Shown one piece after another: positions 27,066 to 36,724 of a DNA stretch of 64,000 nt. How positions within the stretch are numbered: position 1 is the stretch's first letter; each line of letters opens with the position of its first letter. The stretch lies in contig JBDHTX010000009.1 of NCBI GenBank assembly GCA_039808885.1, forward strand, positions 74,392 to 138,391. The letters are read 5' to 3'. The notes under the pieces are model-generated. The model made no database searches and was not told the origin of the DNA. It was given only the letters and a program-made list of their open reading frames with translations. Position numbers and translations under genes: made by a program. The stretch is from Dongia_A sp039808885 (GTDB lineage: Bacteria > Pseudomonadota > Alphaproteobacteria > Dongiales > Dongiaceae).

Positions 27066-30000
27066 ATGACCACTGTCTCCGCTTCCGCGGTCGCCCTTGC
27101 GGCCACGTCTATCCCGCTCGCCCCTGTCACCGATCCGGCCGCTCGCATGGCCGAGGCGGCGCGGCTTCTTCTCCCCCATCTCGAACGCGGCCAGCGCATC
27201 GACGCGGGCGTCCTGCGCACCGCCATGGAGGCGGCCTTCGGCGCCTCCGATGCGACCGGCACGTGGGACTGGAAGATCGCCTATGACGCCTGCGAGGCGG
27301 CGACCGCGCTGTTCCTGCGCAAATACGGAAAGGCGCTTTCCCGCAAAGCCGGCTCTCCGGTTGCCATGCTGCCGATGCTGGCGAAGATCGCCGGCCTCCT
27401 TCCCACCCATACGCGCCGTTCGGCCGAGAGCGAGACCTTCCAGCAATTTTCCACTCCGATCCCGCTCGGCCTCGCAGCTGCGACCGCCGCGTCGGTCACC
27501 GCCGCCGACTGCGTGCTGGAGCCCTCTGCCGGCACCGGCCTGCTCGCCATCCTGGCTGAAATCGCGGGCGGATCGCTGGTCCTGAACGAGCTGGCCGAGA
27601 CCCGTGCCGGTCTCCTCTCCCGCCTCTTTCCGGCCATTCCCGTCAGCCGCTTCGACGCCGCGCAGATCGACGATCATCTCGACGCGGCCGTCATGCCGTC
27701 CGTCGTGCTGATGAACCCGCCATTCTCGGCGATGGCGAACGTCTCGGGCCGGATGGCCGACGCCGCCTATCGTCATGTCGCCTCGGCACTGGCGCGCCTG
27801 GCCGACGGCGGGCGGCTGGTCGCGATCACTGGCGCGAACTTTTCTCCCGACAACCCGGCCTGGGTGGCGGCGTTCACCCGCCTGCAGACGCGCGGGCGTG
27901 TGGTGTTCACCGCCGCAATCGATGGCTCGGTCTATGCGAGGCACGGCACCACCATCGACACGCGCCTGACCGTCATCGACAAGCTGCCTGCCGATGATCC
28001 GGCGGTGTTCCCGGTCTCGCCGGGCGTCGCGCCCGACGTCACGACGCTGCTCGGCTGGATCGACACGCATGTTCCGGTACGGCTGCCGGTCGCCGTTTCC
28101 GCAGGCGTTTCCGTCATTCCCGCCGTCACGCACACCACCGCGCCGCGCTTCGTTCGGGGATATGCCACACGGCCATCCACTCCCGTTCCGGCCAACCTCG
28201 CCGAGCCCGATGCGGTCGAACTCGATTATGAGACGGTGGACTGGACGCCGCCCGAGGGCGCCCGCCTGACGGACGCGATCTATGAGGAATACGCTCTTCA
28301 GTCGATCCGTATTCCCGGCTCTCAGGCACATCCCACCAAGCTGGTGCAATCGGCGGCCATGGCCTCGGTCGCGCCGCCTAAGCCGAGCTATCGGCCGCGC
28401 CTGCCGGCCAACATCGTCACCGACGGCCTGCTGTCGGACGCCCAGCTCGAGACGGTGATCTATGCGGGCGAGGCCCATGGCGAATTCCTCGCCGGGTCCT
28501 GGACCGTGGACGAGACCTTCGACATGGTCTCGGCCGCGCGTGACGATGCGCCGAATGCCGTGCGATTCCGGCGCGGCTTCATGCTCGGCGACGGGACCGG
28601 CGCGGGCAAGGGCCGCCAGTCGGCCGGCATCATCCTCGACAACTGGATGCAAGGGCGTCGCAAGGCGATCTGGATCTCCAAGGCCGATCTCATCGAGGAC
28701 GCGCGCCGCGACTGGTCGGCGCTCGGCATGGAGCGGCTGCTGGTGACGCCGCTGTCCCGCTTCCCGCAGGGCAAGCCCATCACGCTCCAGGAAGGCGTCC
28801 TATTCACCACCTATTCCACGCTGCGGTCCGACGAGCGCGGCGAGAAGCTTTCGCGGGTCCAGCAGATCGTCGAATGGTTGGGCGCCGACTTCGACGGAGT
28901 GATCATTTTCGACGAAAGCCACGCCATGCAGAATGCCGCTGGCAGCAAGGGCGACCGCGGCGAGCAGGCCGCCTCCCAGCAGGGACGTGCAGGCCTTCGC
29001 CTCCAGCACGCGCTGCCCAATGCCCGTGTGGTCTATGTGTCCGCCACGGGCGCAACCACCGTCCACAATCTCGCCTACGCGCAACGGCTCGGCCTCTGGG
29101 GCGGCGAGGATTTCCCCTTCACGACCCGGGCCGAGTTCGTCGAGGCGATCGAGGCCGGCGGCGTGGCGGCAATGGAAGTTCTGGCGCGCGACCTCAAGGC
29201 GCTCGGTCTCTACACGGCCCGGTCGCTCTCTTATGACGGCATCGAATATGAGTTGGTCGAGCACCAGCTCACGCCGGAGCAGACCCGCATCTATGACGCC
29301 TATGCCGGGGCTTTCGCCATCATCCACAACCATCTCGATGCGGCGATGCAGGCCGCCAACATCACCGGCGAGCATGGCACGCTGAACCGGCAGGCGAAGT
29401 CGGCGGCGCGCTCGGCCTTCGAATCCACCAAGCAGCGCTTCTTTGGCCATCTGCTGACCTCGATGAAGACGCCGACGCTGATCCGCTCGATCGAGCGCGA
29501 TCTCGAACAAGGTCACGCCGCGGTCATCCAGATCGTCTCGACCGGCGAGGCGCTGATGGAACGGCGCCTTGCGGAAATTCCGACCGAGGAATGGAACGAC
29601 GTCCGCGTCGACATCACGCCTCGCGAATATGTCCTGTCGTACCTGCAACACAGCTTCCCGGTGCAGCTCTACGAACCCTTCACCGACAGCGAGGGCAACC
29701 TGTCTTCCCGGCCGGTTTTCCGTGACGGCCAGCCGGTCGAAAGCCGCGAGGCCGTCGCCCGCCGCGATCGCCTGATCGAGAAGCTCGCCTCCTTGCCGCC
29801 CGTTCCCGGCGCGCTTGATCAGGTCGTTCAGCATTTCGGCACCGACACGGTGGCGGAAGTCACCGGCCGCTCCCGCCGTATCGTGCGCAAGACCGGCGCA
29901 AACGGGATCGACCGTCTGATGGTCGAAAATCGCGCCGCCTCGGCCTCGCTCGCCGATGTAGCCGCCTTCATGGACGACCAGAAGCGTGTGCTCGTCTTCT

Positions 30001-31421
30001 CCGACGCGGGCGGGACGGGCCGCAGCTACCACGCCGAATTGTCGGCAAGGAACCAGCGGCTGCGGGTCCACTATCTGCTGGAATCCGGCTGGAAGGCCGA
30101 CGCCGCCATCCAGGGCCTGGGTCGGACCAACCGCACCAACCAGGTGCAGCCGCCGCTCTTCCGGCCGATCGCCACCGACGTGAAGGCCGAAAAGCGCTTC
30201 CTGTCGACGATCGCGCGGCGGCTCGATACCCTTGGCGCGATCACACGCGGCCAACGCCAGACCGGTGGCCAGGGCCTGTTCCGGCCCGAGGACAATCTGG
30301 AAAGTCCCTATGCGCGCGACGCGCTGCGGCAGCTCTACCTGCTGTTGGCGCGCGGCAAGGTCGAGGGCTGCTCGCTCCAGATGTTCGAGGAAGCCACCGG
30401 CCTCTCGCTCATGGACGATGGCGGCCTGAAGGACGAGCTGCCGCCGATCACCACCTTTCTCAACCGGCTGCTGGCGCTGACCATCGACCTGCAGGGCGTG
30501 CTGTTCACGGCGTTCGAGCAGCTTCTGAATGCCAGGATCGAAGGCGCCATTGCATCGGGCATCTATGACATGGGGCTGGAGACGCTCAAGGCCGAGAGCT
30601 TCGTCGTCACCGACCGGCGCACCATCCACGTCCATCCCGGCACCGGCGCGGAAACCCGCCTGCTGACCATCACCCAGCGCGAACGCAACCGGCCGGTCAC
30701 ACTCGACCAGGCCCTTGCCCATCTCTTGGATCGTCGCGCCGTGCTGCTCGTCAACGAGCGTTCGGGCCGCGCGGCCGTTCGGATCCCGACCAGCAGCGTG
30801 ATGCTCGACGATGGCGAGATCGAACGGCGTGTCCGCCTGATCCGACCGATGGAGGCCCAAAATGTCCCGGTGAGGATGATGGGCGAGACGCACTGGATCG
30901 AGGCCGACGAAGGCACGTTCGCCACGGCATGGAACACCGAGCTGGCCGAGATTCCGGAATTCTCCGACAGCACCATCCATGTCGTCTCCGGGCTGCTGTT
31001 ACCGATCTGGAAGCGCCTGCCGAACGAGTCGACGCGGGTCTATCGGCTTCAGACCGATGACGGCGAGCGCATCGTCGGCCGCCGGGTTTCACCGGCATGG
31101 GTGGCGGAAGCGACCGCCACCGGCGCCACGACGCTGACGCCGGACGATGCCTTCGCGGCCCTGATCGACGGCCGGACGATCCTCGACCTTGCCGAAGGAC
31201 TTCAATTGCGCCGGGTCCGCGTCATGGGCGCCCATCGCATCGAGCTGTCGGGCTTCACCGACACCATGCGTGACCGGCTCCGCGCATACGGCCTGTTCCA
31301 CGAGATCATTTCGTGGAAGCTGCGCATGTTCGTACCGACTGATGCGAGCGGCGCCAGTGTGCTGGCGAAGGTGCTGGAGCGCTACCCGGTCGAGCGCGTC
31401 TCCGAACGGGAGGCTGCGTAA
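27066..31421 (+). CDS. Strawberry-notch-like methylase-helicase fusion
   Basis: A 1451-residue protein. Residues 100-300 resemble an N6 methyltransferase: EPSAGTG at 152-158 and MNPPF about 50 residues later. The middle is a superfamily 2 helicase-like region of the strawberry-notch family: Walker A GTGAGKG at about 510, DESH at 616, VSATGAT and the C-terminal QGLGRTNRTNQ. These giants are common on alphaproteobacterial ICEs and plasmids and may modify and remodel element DNA, perhaps against host restriction; no biochemical role is settled. ATG 27066 lies at the end of a conserved leader; an in-frame extension upstream overlaps that leader. The next gene starts directly after its stop. Confidence 0.88.
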   Translation: MTTVSASAVALAATSIPLAPVTDPAARMAEAARLLLPHLERGQRIDAGVLRTAMEAAFGASDATGTWDWKIAYDACEAATALFLRKYGKALSRKAGSPVAMLPMLAKIAGLLPTHTRRSAESETFQQFSTPIPLGLAAATAASVTAADCVLEPSAGTGLLAILAEIAGGSLVLNELAETRAGLLSRLFPAIPVSRFDAAQIDDHLDAAVMPSVVLMNPPFSAMANVSGRMADAAYRHVASALARLADGGRLVAITGANFSPDNPAWVAAFTRLQTRGRVVFTAAIDGSVYARHGTTIDTRLTVIDKLPADDPAVFPVSPGVAPDVTTLLGWIDTHVPVRLPVAVSAGVSVIPAVTHTTAPRFVRGYATRPSTPVPANLAEPDAVELDYETVDWTPPEGARLTDAIYEEYALQSIRIPGSQAHPTKLVQSAAMASVAPPKPSYRPRLPANIVTDGLLSDAQLETVIYAGEAHGEFLAGSWTVDETFDMVSAARDDAPNAVRFRRGFMLGDGTGAGKGRQSAGIILDNWMQGRRKAIWISKADLIEDARRDWSALGMERLLVTPLSRFPQGKPITLQEGVLFTTYSTLRSDERGEKLSRVQQIVEWLGADFDGVIIFDESHAMQNAAGSKGDRGEQAASQQGRAGLRLQHALPNARVVYVSATGATTVHNLAYAQRLGLWGGEDFPFTTRAEFVEAIEAGGVAAMEVLARDLKALGLYTARSLSYDGIEYELVEHQLTPEQTRIYDAYAGAFAIIHNHLDAAMQAANITGEHGTLNRQAKSAARSAFESTKQRFFGHLLTSMKTPTLIRSIERDLEQGHAAVIQIVSTGEALMERRLAEIPTEEWNDVRVDITPREYVLSYLQHSFPVQLYEPFTDSEGNLSSRPVFRDGQPVESREAVARRDRLIEKLASLPPVPGALDQVVQHFGTDTVAEVTGRSRRIVRKTGANGIDRLMVENRAASASLADVAAFMDDQKRVLVFSDAGGTGRSYHAELSARNQRLRVHYLLESGWKADAAIQGLGRTNRTNQVQPPLFRPIATDVKAEKRFLSTIARRLDTLGAITRGQRQTGGQGLFRPEDNLESPYARDALRQLYLLLARGKVEGCSLQMFEEATGLSLMDDGGLKDELPPITTFLNRLLALTIDLQGVLFTAFEQLLNARIEGAIASGIYDMGLETLKAESFVVTDRRTIHVHPGTGAETRLLTITQRERNRPVTLDQALAHLLDRRAVLLVNERSGRAAVRIPTSSVMLDDGEIERRVRLIRPMEAQNVPVRMMGETHWIEADEGTFATAWNTELAEIPEFSDSTIHVVSGLLLPIWKRLPNESTRVYRLQTDDGERIVGRRVSPAWVAEATATGATTLTPDDAFAALIDGRTILDLAEGLQLRRVRVMGAHRIELSGFTDTMRDRLRAYGLFHEIISWKLRMFVPTDASGASVLAKVLERYPVERVSEREAA

Positions 31422-32465
31422 ATGGCTCGCCACGACGCATCCGAACTGGCGCGACGACTTGCCCGCCAGGCCGAGGCGGTGTGCCGGCACTATCTGCCCG
31501 CCGGTCATCGCGAGGGCCGCTACTGGCTGGTCGGCGATGTTCGCAACACGCCCGGCCGCTCCATGTTCGTCCGACTCACCGGGCCGGAGTCCGGCAAGGG
31601 CGCGGCGGGGAAATGGACGGATGCCGCAAGCGCGGAACATGGCGACCTGCTCGACGTCATTCGAGAAAGCTGCGGTCTCACCGATTTCAGGCAAGTCGCC
31701 GACGAGGCTCGGGCCTTTCTGAGCCTGCCGCGTCCCGAATCCGAACCGGATCGTCAACGGCGGCCAACGGCGACGCCCACCGGATCGTCGGAGGCCGCGC
31801 GACGGCTCTTCGCCATGTCGCAGCCGATTACGGGCACAGTCGCAGAAGCGTACTTACGGAAACGCGGCATCACGGCTTTGCACGGAACCGGATCACTCCG
31901 CTTCCACCCGCACTGCTATTATCGGCCCGACGAGTATTCGCCGACCGAGACTTGGCCGGCGATGATCGCCTCCGTCACCGACCTCTCAGGCCGGATCACC
32001 GGAGCGCATCGCACCTGGCTTTCTCCCGATGGCGACGGCAAGGCGCCGATCGACACGCCGAGGCGGGCGATGGGCGACCTTCTCGGCCATGCGGTCCGGT
32101 TCGGCGTGACGCAGGACGTGATGGCGGCAGGTGAAGGCATCGAGACCATGCTGTCGCTCAGATGCGTCCTGCCGACCATGCCGATGGTGGCCGCGCTCTC
32201 GGCCGCCCATCTCTCCGCCATCCTCTTTCCGGACATCCTGCGCCGGCTCTACATCGCGCGCGACGACGATCCGGCAGGCGACGGCGCGATGGCGGCATTG
32301 ATCGACCGGGCCGAACAGGCCGGGATCGAGGCGATCGTGCTGTCGCCGGCGCTCGGGGACTTCAACGAGGATCTGTGGATGCTCGGCATCGATGCGCTGC
32401 GGGCAGGAATCCGCGTCCAGATCGCGCCGCAGGACGTCGCCCGCTTCATGGAGCTGGCAGCGTAG
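31422..32465 (+). CDS. Toprim-domain primase-like protein
   Basis: A 347-residue protein with an N-terminal region found in plasmid primase-like proteins (RYWLVGDVRNTPGRSMFVRL, GKWTDAASAEHGDLLDVI) and a C-terminal toprim fold: VMAAGEGIETML carries the conserved Glu and LYIARDDDPAGDGA the Asp pair. No CHC2 zinc finger is visible, so it may rely on partners or act in priming during transfer or replication of the element. The ATG follows the upstream TAA with no gap, showing coupled translation. Confidence 0.85.
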   Translation: MARHDASELARRLARQAEAVCRHYLPAGHREGRYWLVGDVRNTPGRSMFVRLTGPESGKGAAGKWTDAASAEHGDLLDVIRESCGLTDFRQVADEARAFLSLPRPESEPDRQRRPTATPTGSSEAARRLFAMSQPITGTVAEAYLRKRGITALHGTGSLRFHPHCYYRPDEYSPTETWPAMIASVTDLSGRITGAHRTWLSPDGDGKAPIDTPRRAMGDLLGHAVRFGVTQDVMAAGEGIETMLSLRCVLPTMPMVAALSAAHLSAILFPDILRRLYIARDDDPAGDGAMAALIDRAEQAGIEAIVLSPALGDFNEDLWMLGIDALRAGIRVQIAPQDVARFMELAA

Positions 32466-32593
32466 CCGGAATGGGATGCGGAAAGCGGTTCGTCGTCAGC
32501 TGCATCGCCGGATGCCCATCTCTCGCAAAAGGACCGCGCCTCGGCCTTCGAGAGGGCGATCGGCCGTCAAGCGGTCCGGCCGGGCAACCTTGT

Positions 32594-32652
32594 GGCCGAC
32601 TATTTTCCGGCGGCCCTTCGGGCCTTTCCATCGCGAACCAAAATAGTCGGCC
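32594..32652 (+). repeat. 13-bp perfect inverted repeat with nested hairpin
   Basis: Arms GGCCGACTATTTT at 32594-32606 and AAAATAGTCGGCC at 32640-32652 are perfect complements; inside sits a second hairpin GGCCC-TTC-GGGCC. It lies in the 308-base gap between the toprim gene and the DUF2493 gene. It could be a structured leader, a bidirectional terminator or a protein site. The rest of the gap shows no gene. Confidence 0.6.
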
Positions 32653-32773
32653 CCTTCGGCCCTCCGCTCACGCTTCGGCCCTGCGCTGTCGCTCCGGGTG
32701 CCAGTCCGGCCCGCCCGACGGCTTCGTCGCCATGAAGGCCGCGACGGTCGCGGTCCAACCGACGGAGCATCCC

Positions 32774-33697
32774 ATGATCGAGCATGACGACCATGAACCG
32801 CAGCACACCTCTTCCCCGACCGACCACGTCCTGAGCGAGCTTCAGCTTTACGGCTATCGCCCCTTCGCAGACGAACCCGATCCGCGACCGCTCCCCGAGG
32901 GCAATATCGTCGCCGGCGCCATCGCCGACATCTTCGACGCCCTGATCGCCACCCTTGGCGACACCCGCCTCGAGCCCGACCTCGACGATCTCCTCTGGTC
33001 TACCGTCAACGTCTTCCACCGCGCCGCCGAACGGATTGTCCGCGACCTCGACGACAATGAGCAGGCGCAGCGCCGGTCCCAGCGGGAGCAGGATGGCACC
33101 GAGGTCAAATCGGTCGAACTCGAGCGCCTCATCGCGGAAGGCAGGACGCTGGTCGAGCGGCAGGATGCGTTCGAGCTGATGCGTGACCAGGCCGGCGAGC
33201 ACTATGAGCGTCACGCCGGCAAGCCCTGGCTCCCACGCAACGGGTCGAAGGTCAATCACCGCAATCTCACCTCAGCGATGATCGATAGCCGCGACTTCCT
33301 CGCCGCCAGGAAGCGCGCCGAGCAGCACGTGCTATTGCCTCCCGGTCCGAAGATCGCCTTTACCGGCGGCCTCGAATTCAACGATCACCGCTTGATCTGG
33401 GCGAAGCTCGACCAGGTCCACGCGAAGCATCCGGACATGGTGCTGATGCACGGCAAGTCGCCGAAGGGCGCCGAAAAGATCGCCTCCCGCTGGGCCGACC
33501 ACCACGGCGTGCCGCAGATCGGCTTCGCGCCCGACTGGACGAAGCACGGCCGCGCCGCGCCTTTCAAGCGCAACGATCAAATGCTCGAAGTGCTGCCGAT
33601 CGGCGTCATGGTCTTCCCGGGCACCGGCATCCAGGACAATCTCGCTGACAAAGCGAAGAAGCTCGGCATCCCGGTCTGGAGGTTCGGCGGCGCGTGA
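32774..33697 (+). CDS. DUF2493 (SLOG-family) protein
   Basis: A 307-residue protein whose C-terminal half is the DUF2493 domain, a Rossmann-like nucleotide-binding fold: KIAFTGGLEFNDH, LMHGKSPKGAEKIASRWA, IGVMVFPGTG. The N-terminal half is helical and acidic. Members are common on ICEs and plasmids; the fold suggests binding of a nucleotide or nucleotide-derived ligand, but the role is unknown. ATG 32774 has GGAGC before it; an ATG 14 codons upstream is possible. It converges with the RES gene. Confidence 0.82.
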   Translation: MIEHDDHEPQHTSSPTDHVLSELQLYGYRPFADEPDPRPLPEGNIVAGAIADIFDALIATLGDTRLEPDLDDLLWSTVNVFHRAAERIVRDLDDNEQAQRRSQREQDGTEVKSVELERLIAEGRTLVERQDAFELMRDQAGEHYERHAGKPWLPRNGSKVNHRNLTSAMIDSRDFLAARKRAEQHVLLPPGPKIAFTGGLEFNDHRLIWAKLDQVHAKHPDMVLMHGKSPKGAEKIASRWADHHGVPQIGFAPDWTKHGRAAPFKRNDQMLEVLPIGVMVFPGTGIQDNLADKAKKLGIPVWRFGGA

Positions 33698-33760
33698 GCG
33701 CCGCCCAATCTCCCTCGACGCCCGCGTCGCACCCACAGGTGCTGAGGTGCAGAGGAACGT

Positions 33761-34609
33761 CTAGTTTTGTGGGTCCGATTTCAAATGCTTGGTCGCAAAC
33801 CAGCGATTGCCGATTTCCTTGAACGCGACCTCGATGGCGGTCACTTCATACGGGGCACAGTTGATCGCATCAGCATCGTCCGGACTGAACAGGACGACGT
33901 TGAAGCCTTTCTCGCCGAACTGGCTCTTATAGACGATGGCCTCGTACCCGCTGTCCCGAAAAAGCTCGGCCAGTATCTGCGTCGGCACGTAGTCAGCGGC
34001 GTCATCCGAGACAGTCACTGGCCGCGAAAAGGCATTATCGATGTCGATCCAAACTGCCTTTTCCTTCACCTCGGCACTGACACGCGTCCCATCGAGGAAG
34101 TGCCTGAGACCGACTTCGCTGAACGACGATTTTCCGTGACCTCGCGAGAGATCGATCGCCCTGAGCGCCCGCAAGAGCTTGAACTGGGCGACCGAAATGG
34201 AAGCGCCCACCCAAGGCCTCACCTCCGAGATGACCGTCTGCTCGGTTGTGCCGAGATAAAGAACAGGGATGCCTGCCGGATTGGCGCGCCCCTCGATGGC
34301 TTGGTTGGGCCGGGGTTTCATGCGCGCGGCGCCATAGCCGACAGGCTCCTCCCCCAATTCGTTCCCGTCGTCATCTTTCGGCGTGTGCCAATCGATACCC
34401 CGCTGCGCGCGGAAAAGGATCATGCCCTCGGGCAACTCGACATCCCGACCGCGGTTCGTCGCGCGGACGGTCGCAAGAAATGCCTCCTCCTCCCGGGTCA
34501 AGACGTAGCGACGTTCGTGCCGCACGCGACGGGCGAACTTCGTATAACTGTCCCACGACGCAAATTCCGGCTTCTCTGGATCGTCAAGCTCCATCGAGCA
34601 TCCCCCCAA
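33761..34609 (-). CDS. RES-domain protein, likely NAD-degrading toxin-like
   Basis: A 282-residue protein. The RES domain covers about residues 60-250: LFRAQRG with the conserved Arg, YLGTTEQTVISEVRPW with Glu, and YVPTQILAELFRDSGYEAIVY. RES toxins bind and break down NAD+. Normally an Xre-type antitoxin lies next to the toxin; none is beside this gene, and the N-terminal 60 residues are not an obvious HTH. The start is TTG at 34609 because AAGGAG lies 8 bases upstream; an internal ATG at 34594 lacks such spacing. It is the only minus-strand gene in this part and looks like cargo. Confidence 0.75.
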   Translation of the reverse strand: MGGCSMELDDPEKPEFASWDSYTKFARRVRHERRYVLTREEEAFLATVRATNRGRDVELPEGMILFRAQRGIDWHTPKDDDGNELGEEPVGYGAARMKPRPNQAIEGRANPAGIPVLYLGTTEQTVISEVRPWVGASISVAQFKLLRALRAIDLSRGHGKSSFSEVGLRHFLDGTRVSAEVKEKAVWIDIDNAFSRPVTVSDDAADYVPTQILAELFRDSGYEAIVYKSQFGEKGFNVVLFSPDDADAINCAPYEVTAIEVAFKEIGNRWFATKHLKSDPQN

Positions 34610-34917
34610 AATTGGTACTCCTTAACATACACTGGCTGGTTCTTCGGCACTCGCGCCGTGTTGGGAAGCAACTCGGCTTTGTCGTTTCCGCCTCAGAGGA
34701 TCGGCGTTCGGCTCAGATCGCGGGTATCCACCCCCGCTTCGAGTGCGCTGATCCTTGGTCCAGCCGATGGCCTGACGCCATCAACCCATGAAGGGTCCGC
34801 TACGCGAGCGTGCGGCCTTGAGGCTTCGCCTCTGCGGTGATTGCGGCCCTCGGCCGGACACATCGGGCGCCTGTCGCGCGGGGGATGGTCCCCCGCCTCC
34901 AGACAGGAGCCGGAACA
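34610..34917 (+). other. Intergenic region with hairpin, no gene seen
   Basis: This 308-base gap separates the divergent RES gene and a small plus-strand gene. A perfect 8-bp hairpin GCGGGGGA-TGG-TCCCCCGC lies at 34878-34896, 21 bases before the ATG at 34918 and next to its CAGGAG, so it may influence translation of that gene. No coding sequence is supported in the gap. Confidence 0.45.
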
Positions 34918-35085
34918 ATGTCCCTCAACGACGCTCACGCCTTCGCCTTCAGCCTCGCCACCACTCTCATGGTCGCCATCATCATCTTCCGGGCCGGCGA
35001 CGGCAGTCTTTCGGTCGTCCCCGCCAACGAATACGACGGCGACACTGCCGCCATCATCCATGAATTCGATCCCTTCCAGCCCTGA
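34918..35085 (+). CDS. Small predicted membrane protein
   Basis: A 55-residue protein with one hydrophobic segment (about residues 9-25, FAFSLATTLMVAIIIF) and an acidic C-terminus. CAGGAG precedes the ATG. Small genes of this kind are seen in related ICEs; the role is unknown. Confidence 0.5.
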   Translation: MSLNDAHAFAFSLATTLMVAIIIFRAGDGSLSVVPANEYDGDTAAIIHEFDPFQP

Positions 35086-35233
35086 CGGAGGGAGCGGCCG
35101 GTCCGGCGAGCGGAACTTCCTAGCCGATTTCCGCTCCCGTGGCCGCTCATCTTCGGCTATGCTGCCGCTCGCGCCGCGGTGGTGGTGGTGGATGGCGCAA
35201 CCGTCAGACCTTTTCCTCACGGAGACCACCACC

Positions 35234-35674
35234 ATGATCTTCCTTGGCATCATCTTCAGCGTCGCGGCCATCGGCGTTCTCTGCTGGCTGCTGTTTACGC
35301 TTGCTATCTACGCGCTCCCGGCCTTCGCCGGCGTCACCGCGGGCATGTGGGCCTATGACACCGGCGCGGGCTGGCCGGGCGGCCTCGCGATCGGCCTGGT
35401 CGCGGCCGGGCTGATTTTCGGCGTCGGCCAATTGCTGCTTGCATTCGCACGCCCGCTCTGGCTGCGCGTCGCCATTGCGCTTGCCTTCGTAACCCCGGCG
35501 GCGATCGCGGGCTATCACGCAACCCATGGCATCGTGAAGCACACTATGCCGTCCGAGGGCTGGCAGATCGCCTTTTCGGTCGTCGGCGCGATCGCGGTCG
35601 GCATTGCGGCATTCCTGCGGATCGCAGCGATGGCCGCGCCCGAACCGGCCGGACGGGGGATGGCGCGGGGCTGA
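35234..35674 (+). CDS. Integral membrane protein of unknown function
   Basis: A 146-residue protein with four hydrophobic segments (about 2-30, 40-65, 75-100, 112-135) rich in Ala, Gly and Ile, so an inner-membrane protein. The ATG at 35234 starts directly with the first segment; sequence upstream in frame is not protein-like. No enzyme motif is visible. It follows a 55-residue membrane-like gene in the same direction and could act with it. Confidence 0.6.
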   Translation: MIFLGIIFSVAAIGVLCWLLFTLAIYALPAFAGVTAGMWAYDTGAGWPGGLAIGLVAAGLIFGVGQLLLAFARPLWLRVAIALAFVTPAAIAGYHATHGIVKHTMPSEGWQIAFSVVGAIAVGIAAFLRIAAMAAPEPAGRGMARG

Positions 35675-36269
35675 CACCGTCACAGCCGTTGGAGCATGGC
35701 CAGCAAGCCGGCACGCTTGCCATCCTCGACGCCGGAGTTGGACAATACCGACCGTCAAGCAGATATCGCAATGTGAGGCCAGAGATAGCGCAAGGCCCGT
35801 TGAAGCGGCGCTGAACGGGTAGCCTGCCCGGCACAGCCACTCGATGACGCAGGCGCGGATGGCGTCGCACGAGCCTATGGCTGCGGGAAGCCCATCGCGA
35901 TCATCGCCAGGACAGGTGGAACGTCATCACCGGCCGCGATCCGTTGCCAGGATTCCGGCGGCTGCACGGGGACGCCACGTTCTTCCTTGATCTTTCTGTC
36001 AGGTCGACCGCTCCAACACGGCCTCTTCAATGGGCTGATCTGGCCGGAGGCCGGCTTCGCCTCGATCGCCTATGCCGCAATGGCGCCGATCGACTTTCTT
36101 CCCCTGCCGGCTACGCCGTCATTCCTCGCGAAACAACAAAGTCGCCTGGCTGCCATCCTCCGCTGGCGCTGCGGCCCTGGCGGGTGCGGCGTCGATCGCC
36201 TCCGGCCAGTCGATCGCCATTGAGGCCGCAATGGTGCGGGCTCGAAACCTCAGATCAAGGAGAACTGAC
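35675..36269. other. 595-base stretch without a supported gene
   Basis: Several frames are open here because of high GC content, but none shows a plausible start, codon pattern or family motif. The last part (about 36225-36269) holds the ribosome site AAGGAG for the DUF736 gene. A small protein starting near 36065 is possible but not supported. Confidence 0.4.
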
Positions 36270-36596
36270 ATGGCGACCATCGGCACCTTCAAGAAGTCCG
36301 GCAACAACGAATTCACCGGCGAAATCGTCACCCTCAGCGTCCAGGCCAAGGGCGTGCGCATCGTCCCCGAGACCCGGGCCACCGGCGAGAACGCCCCCAG
36401 CCACCGCGTCTTCGTCGGCCGCGCCGAGATCGGCGCCGCCTGGTCCAAGCGCTCCAACGAGGGCCGCGACTATCTGGGCCTCAAGCTCGACGATCCGAGC
36501 TTCACCGCTCCGATCTTCGCCAACCTCTTCGACGACGAGGACGGCGAGGGCTACAGCCTCATCTGGTCCCGCCCCAGCCGTCGCAACGGCGACTGA
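36270..36596 (+). CDS. DUF736 protein, copy 1
   Basis: A 108-residue DUF736 protein: MATIGTFKKSGNNEFTGEI at the start, VFVGRAEIGAAWSKRS in the middle and a C-terminal YLGLKLDDPSFTAPIFANL region. DUF736 genes are a standing part of alphaproteobacterial ICEs and conjugative plasmids; no biochemical function is known. A strong ribosome site (AAGGAG) precedes the ATG. A second, diverged copy lies at 41906. Transcription should end at the hairpin at 36609. Confidence 0.88.
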   Translation: MATIGTFKKSGNNEFTGEIVTLSVQAKGVRIVPETRATGENAPSHRVFVGRAEIGAAWSKRSNEGRDYLGLKLDDPSFTAPIFANLFDDEDGEGYSLIWSRPSRRNGD

Positions 36597-36608
36597 GGCG
36601 CCACGACG

Positions 36609-36640
36609 CCCCGCCCGGACGATCCGGGCGGGGTCTCTTT
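36609..36640 (+). terminator. Rho-independent terminator after DUF736 copy 1
   Basis: A perfect 10-bp stem CCCCGCCCGG/CCGGGCGGGG with a 5-base loop, followed by TCTCTTT. It is the clearest plus-strand terminator of the window and separates the DUF736 unit from the regulatory block that follows. Confidence 0.8.
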
Positions 36641-36724
36641 CGTTGCGGGGCGACCGAATCAGTCACAACGCCGATCGCCCCGAAGGATGCCGGTAAAGCG
36701 TTTTGTGTCTGGCCGCTCGTCCCT

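Noticed and set aside
32162..32773. Long in-frame extension upstream of the DUF2493 gene
   Set aside because: It crosses the 3' end of the toprim gene and the inverted repeat at 32594; protein similarity begins only after 32774.
35944..36696. 250-codon frame across the DUF736 gene
   Set aside because: It is a shifted reading of DUF736 and its leader with extreme Ser, Pro and Ala content.
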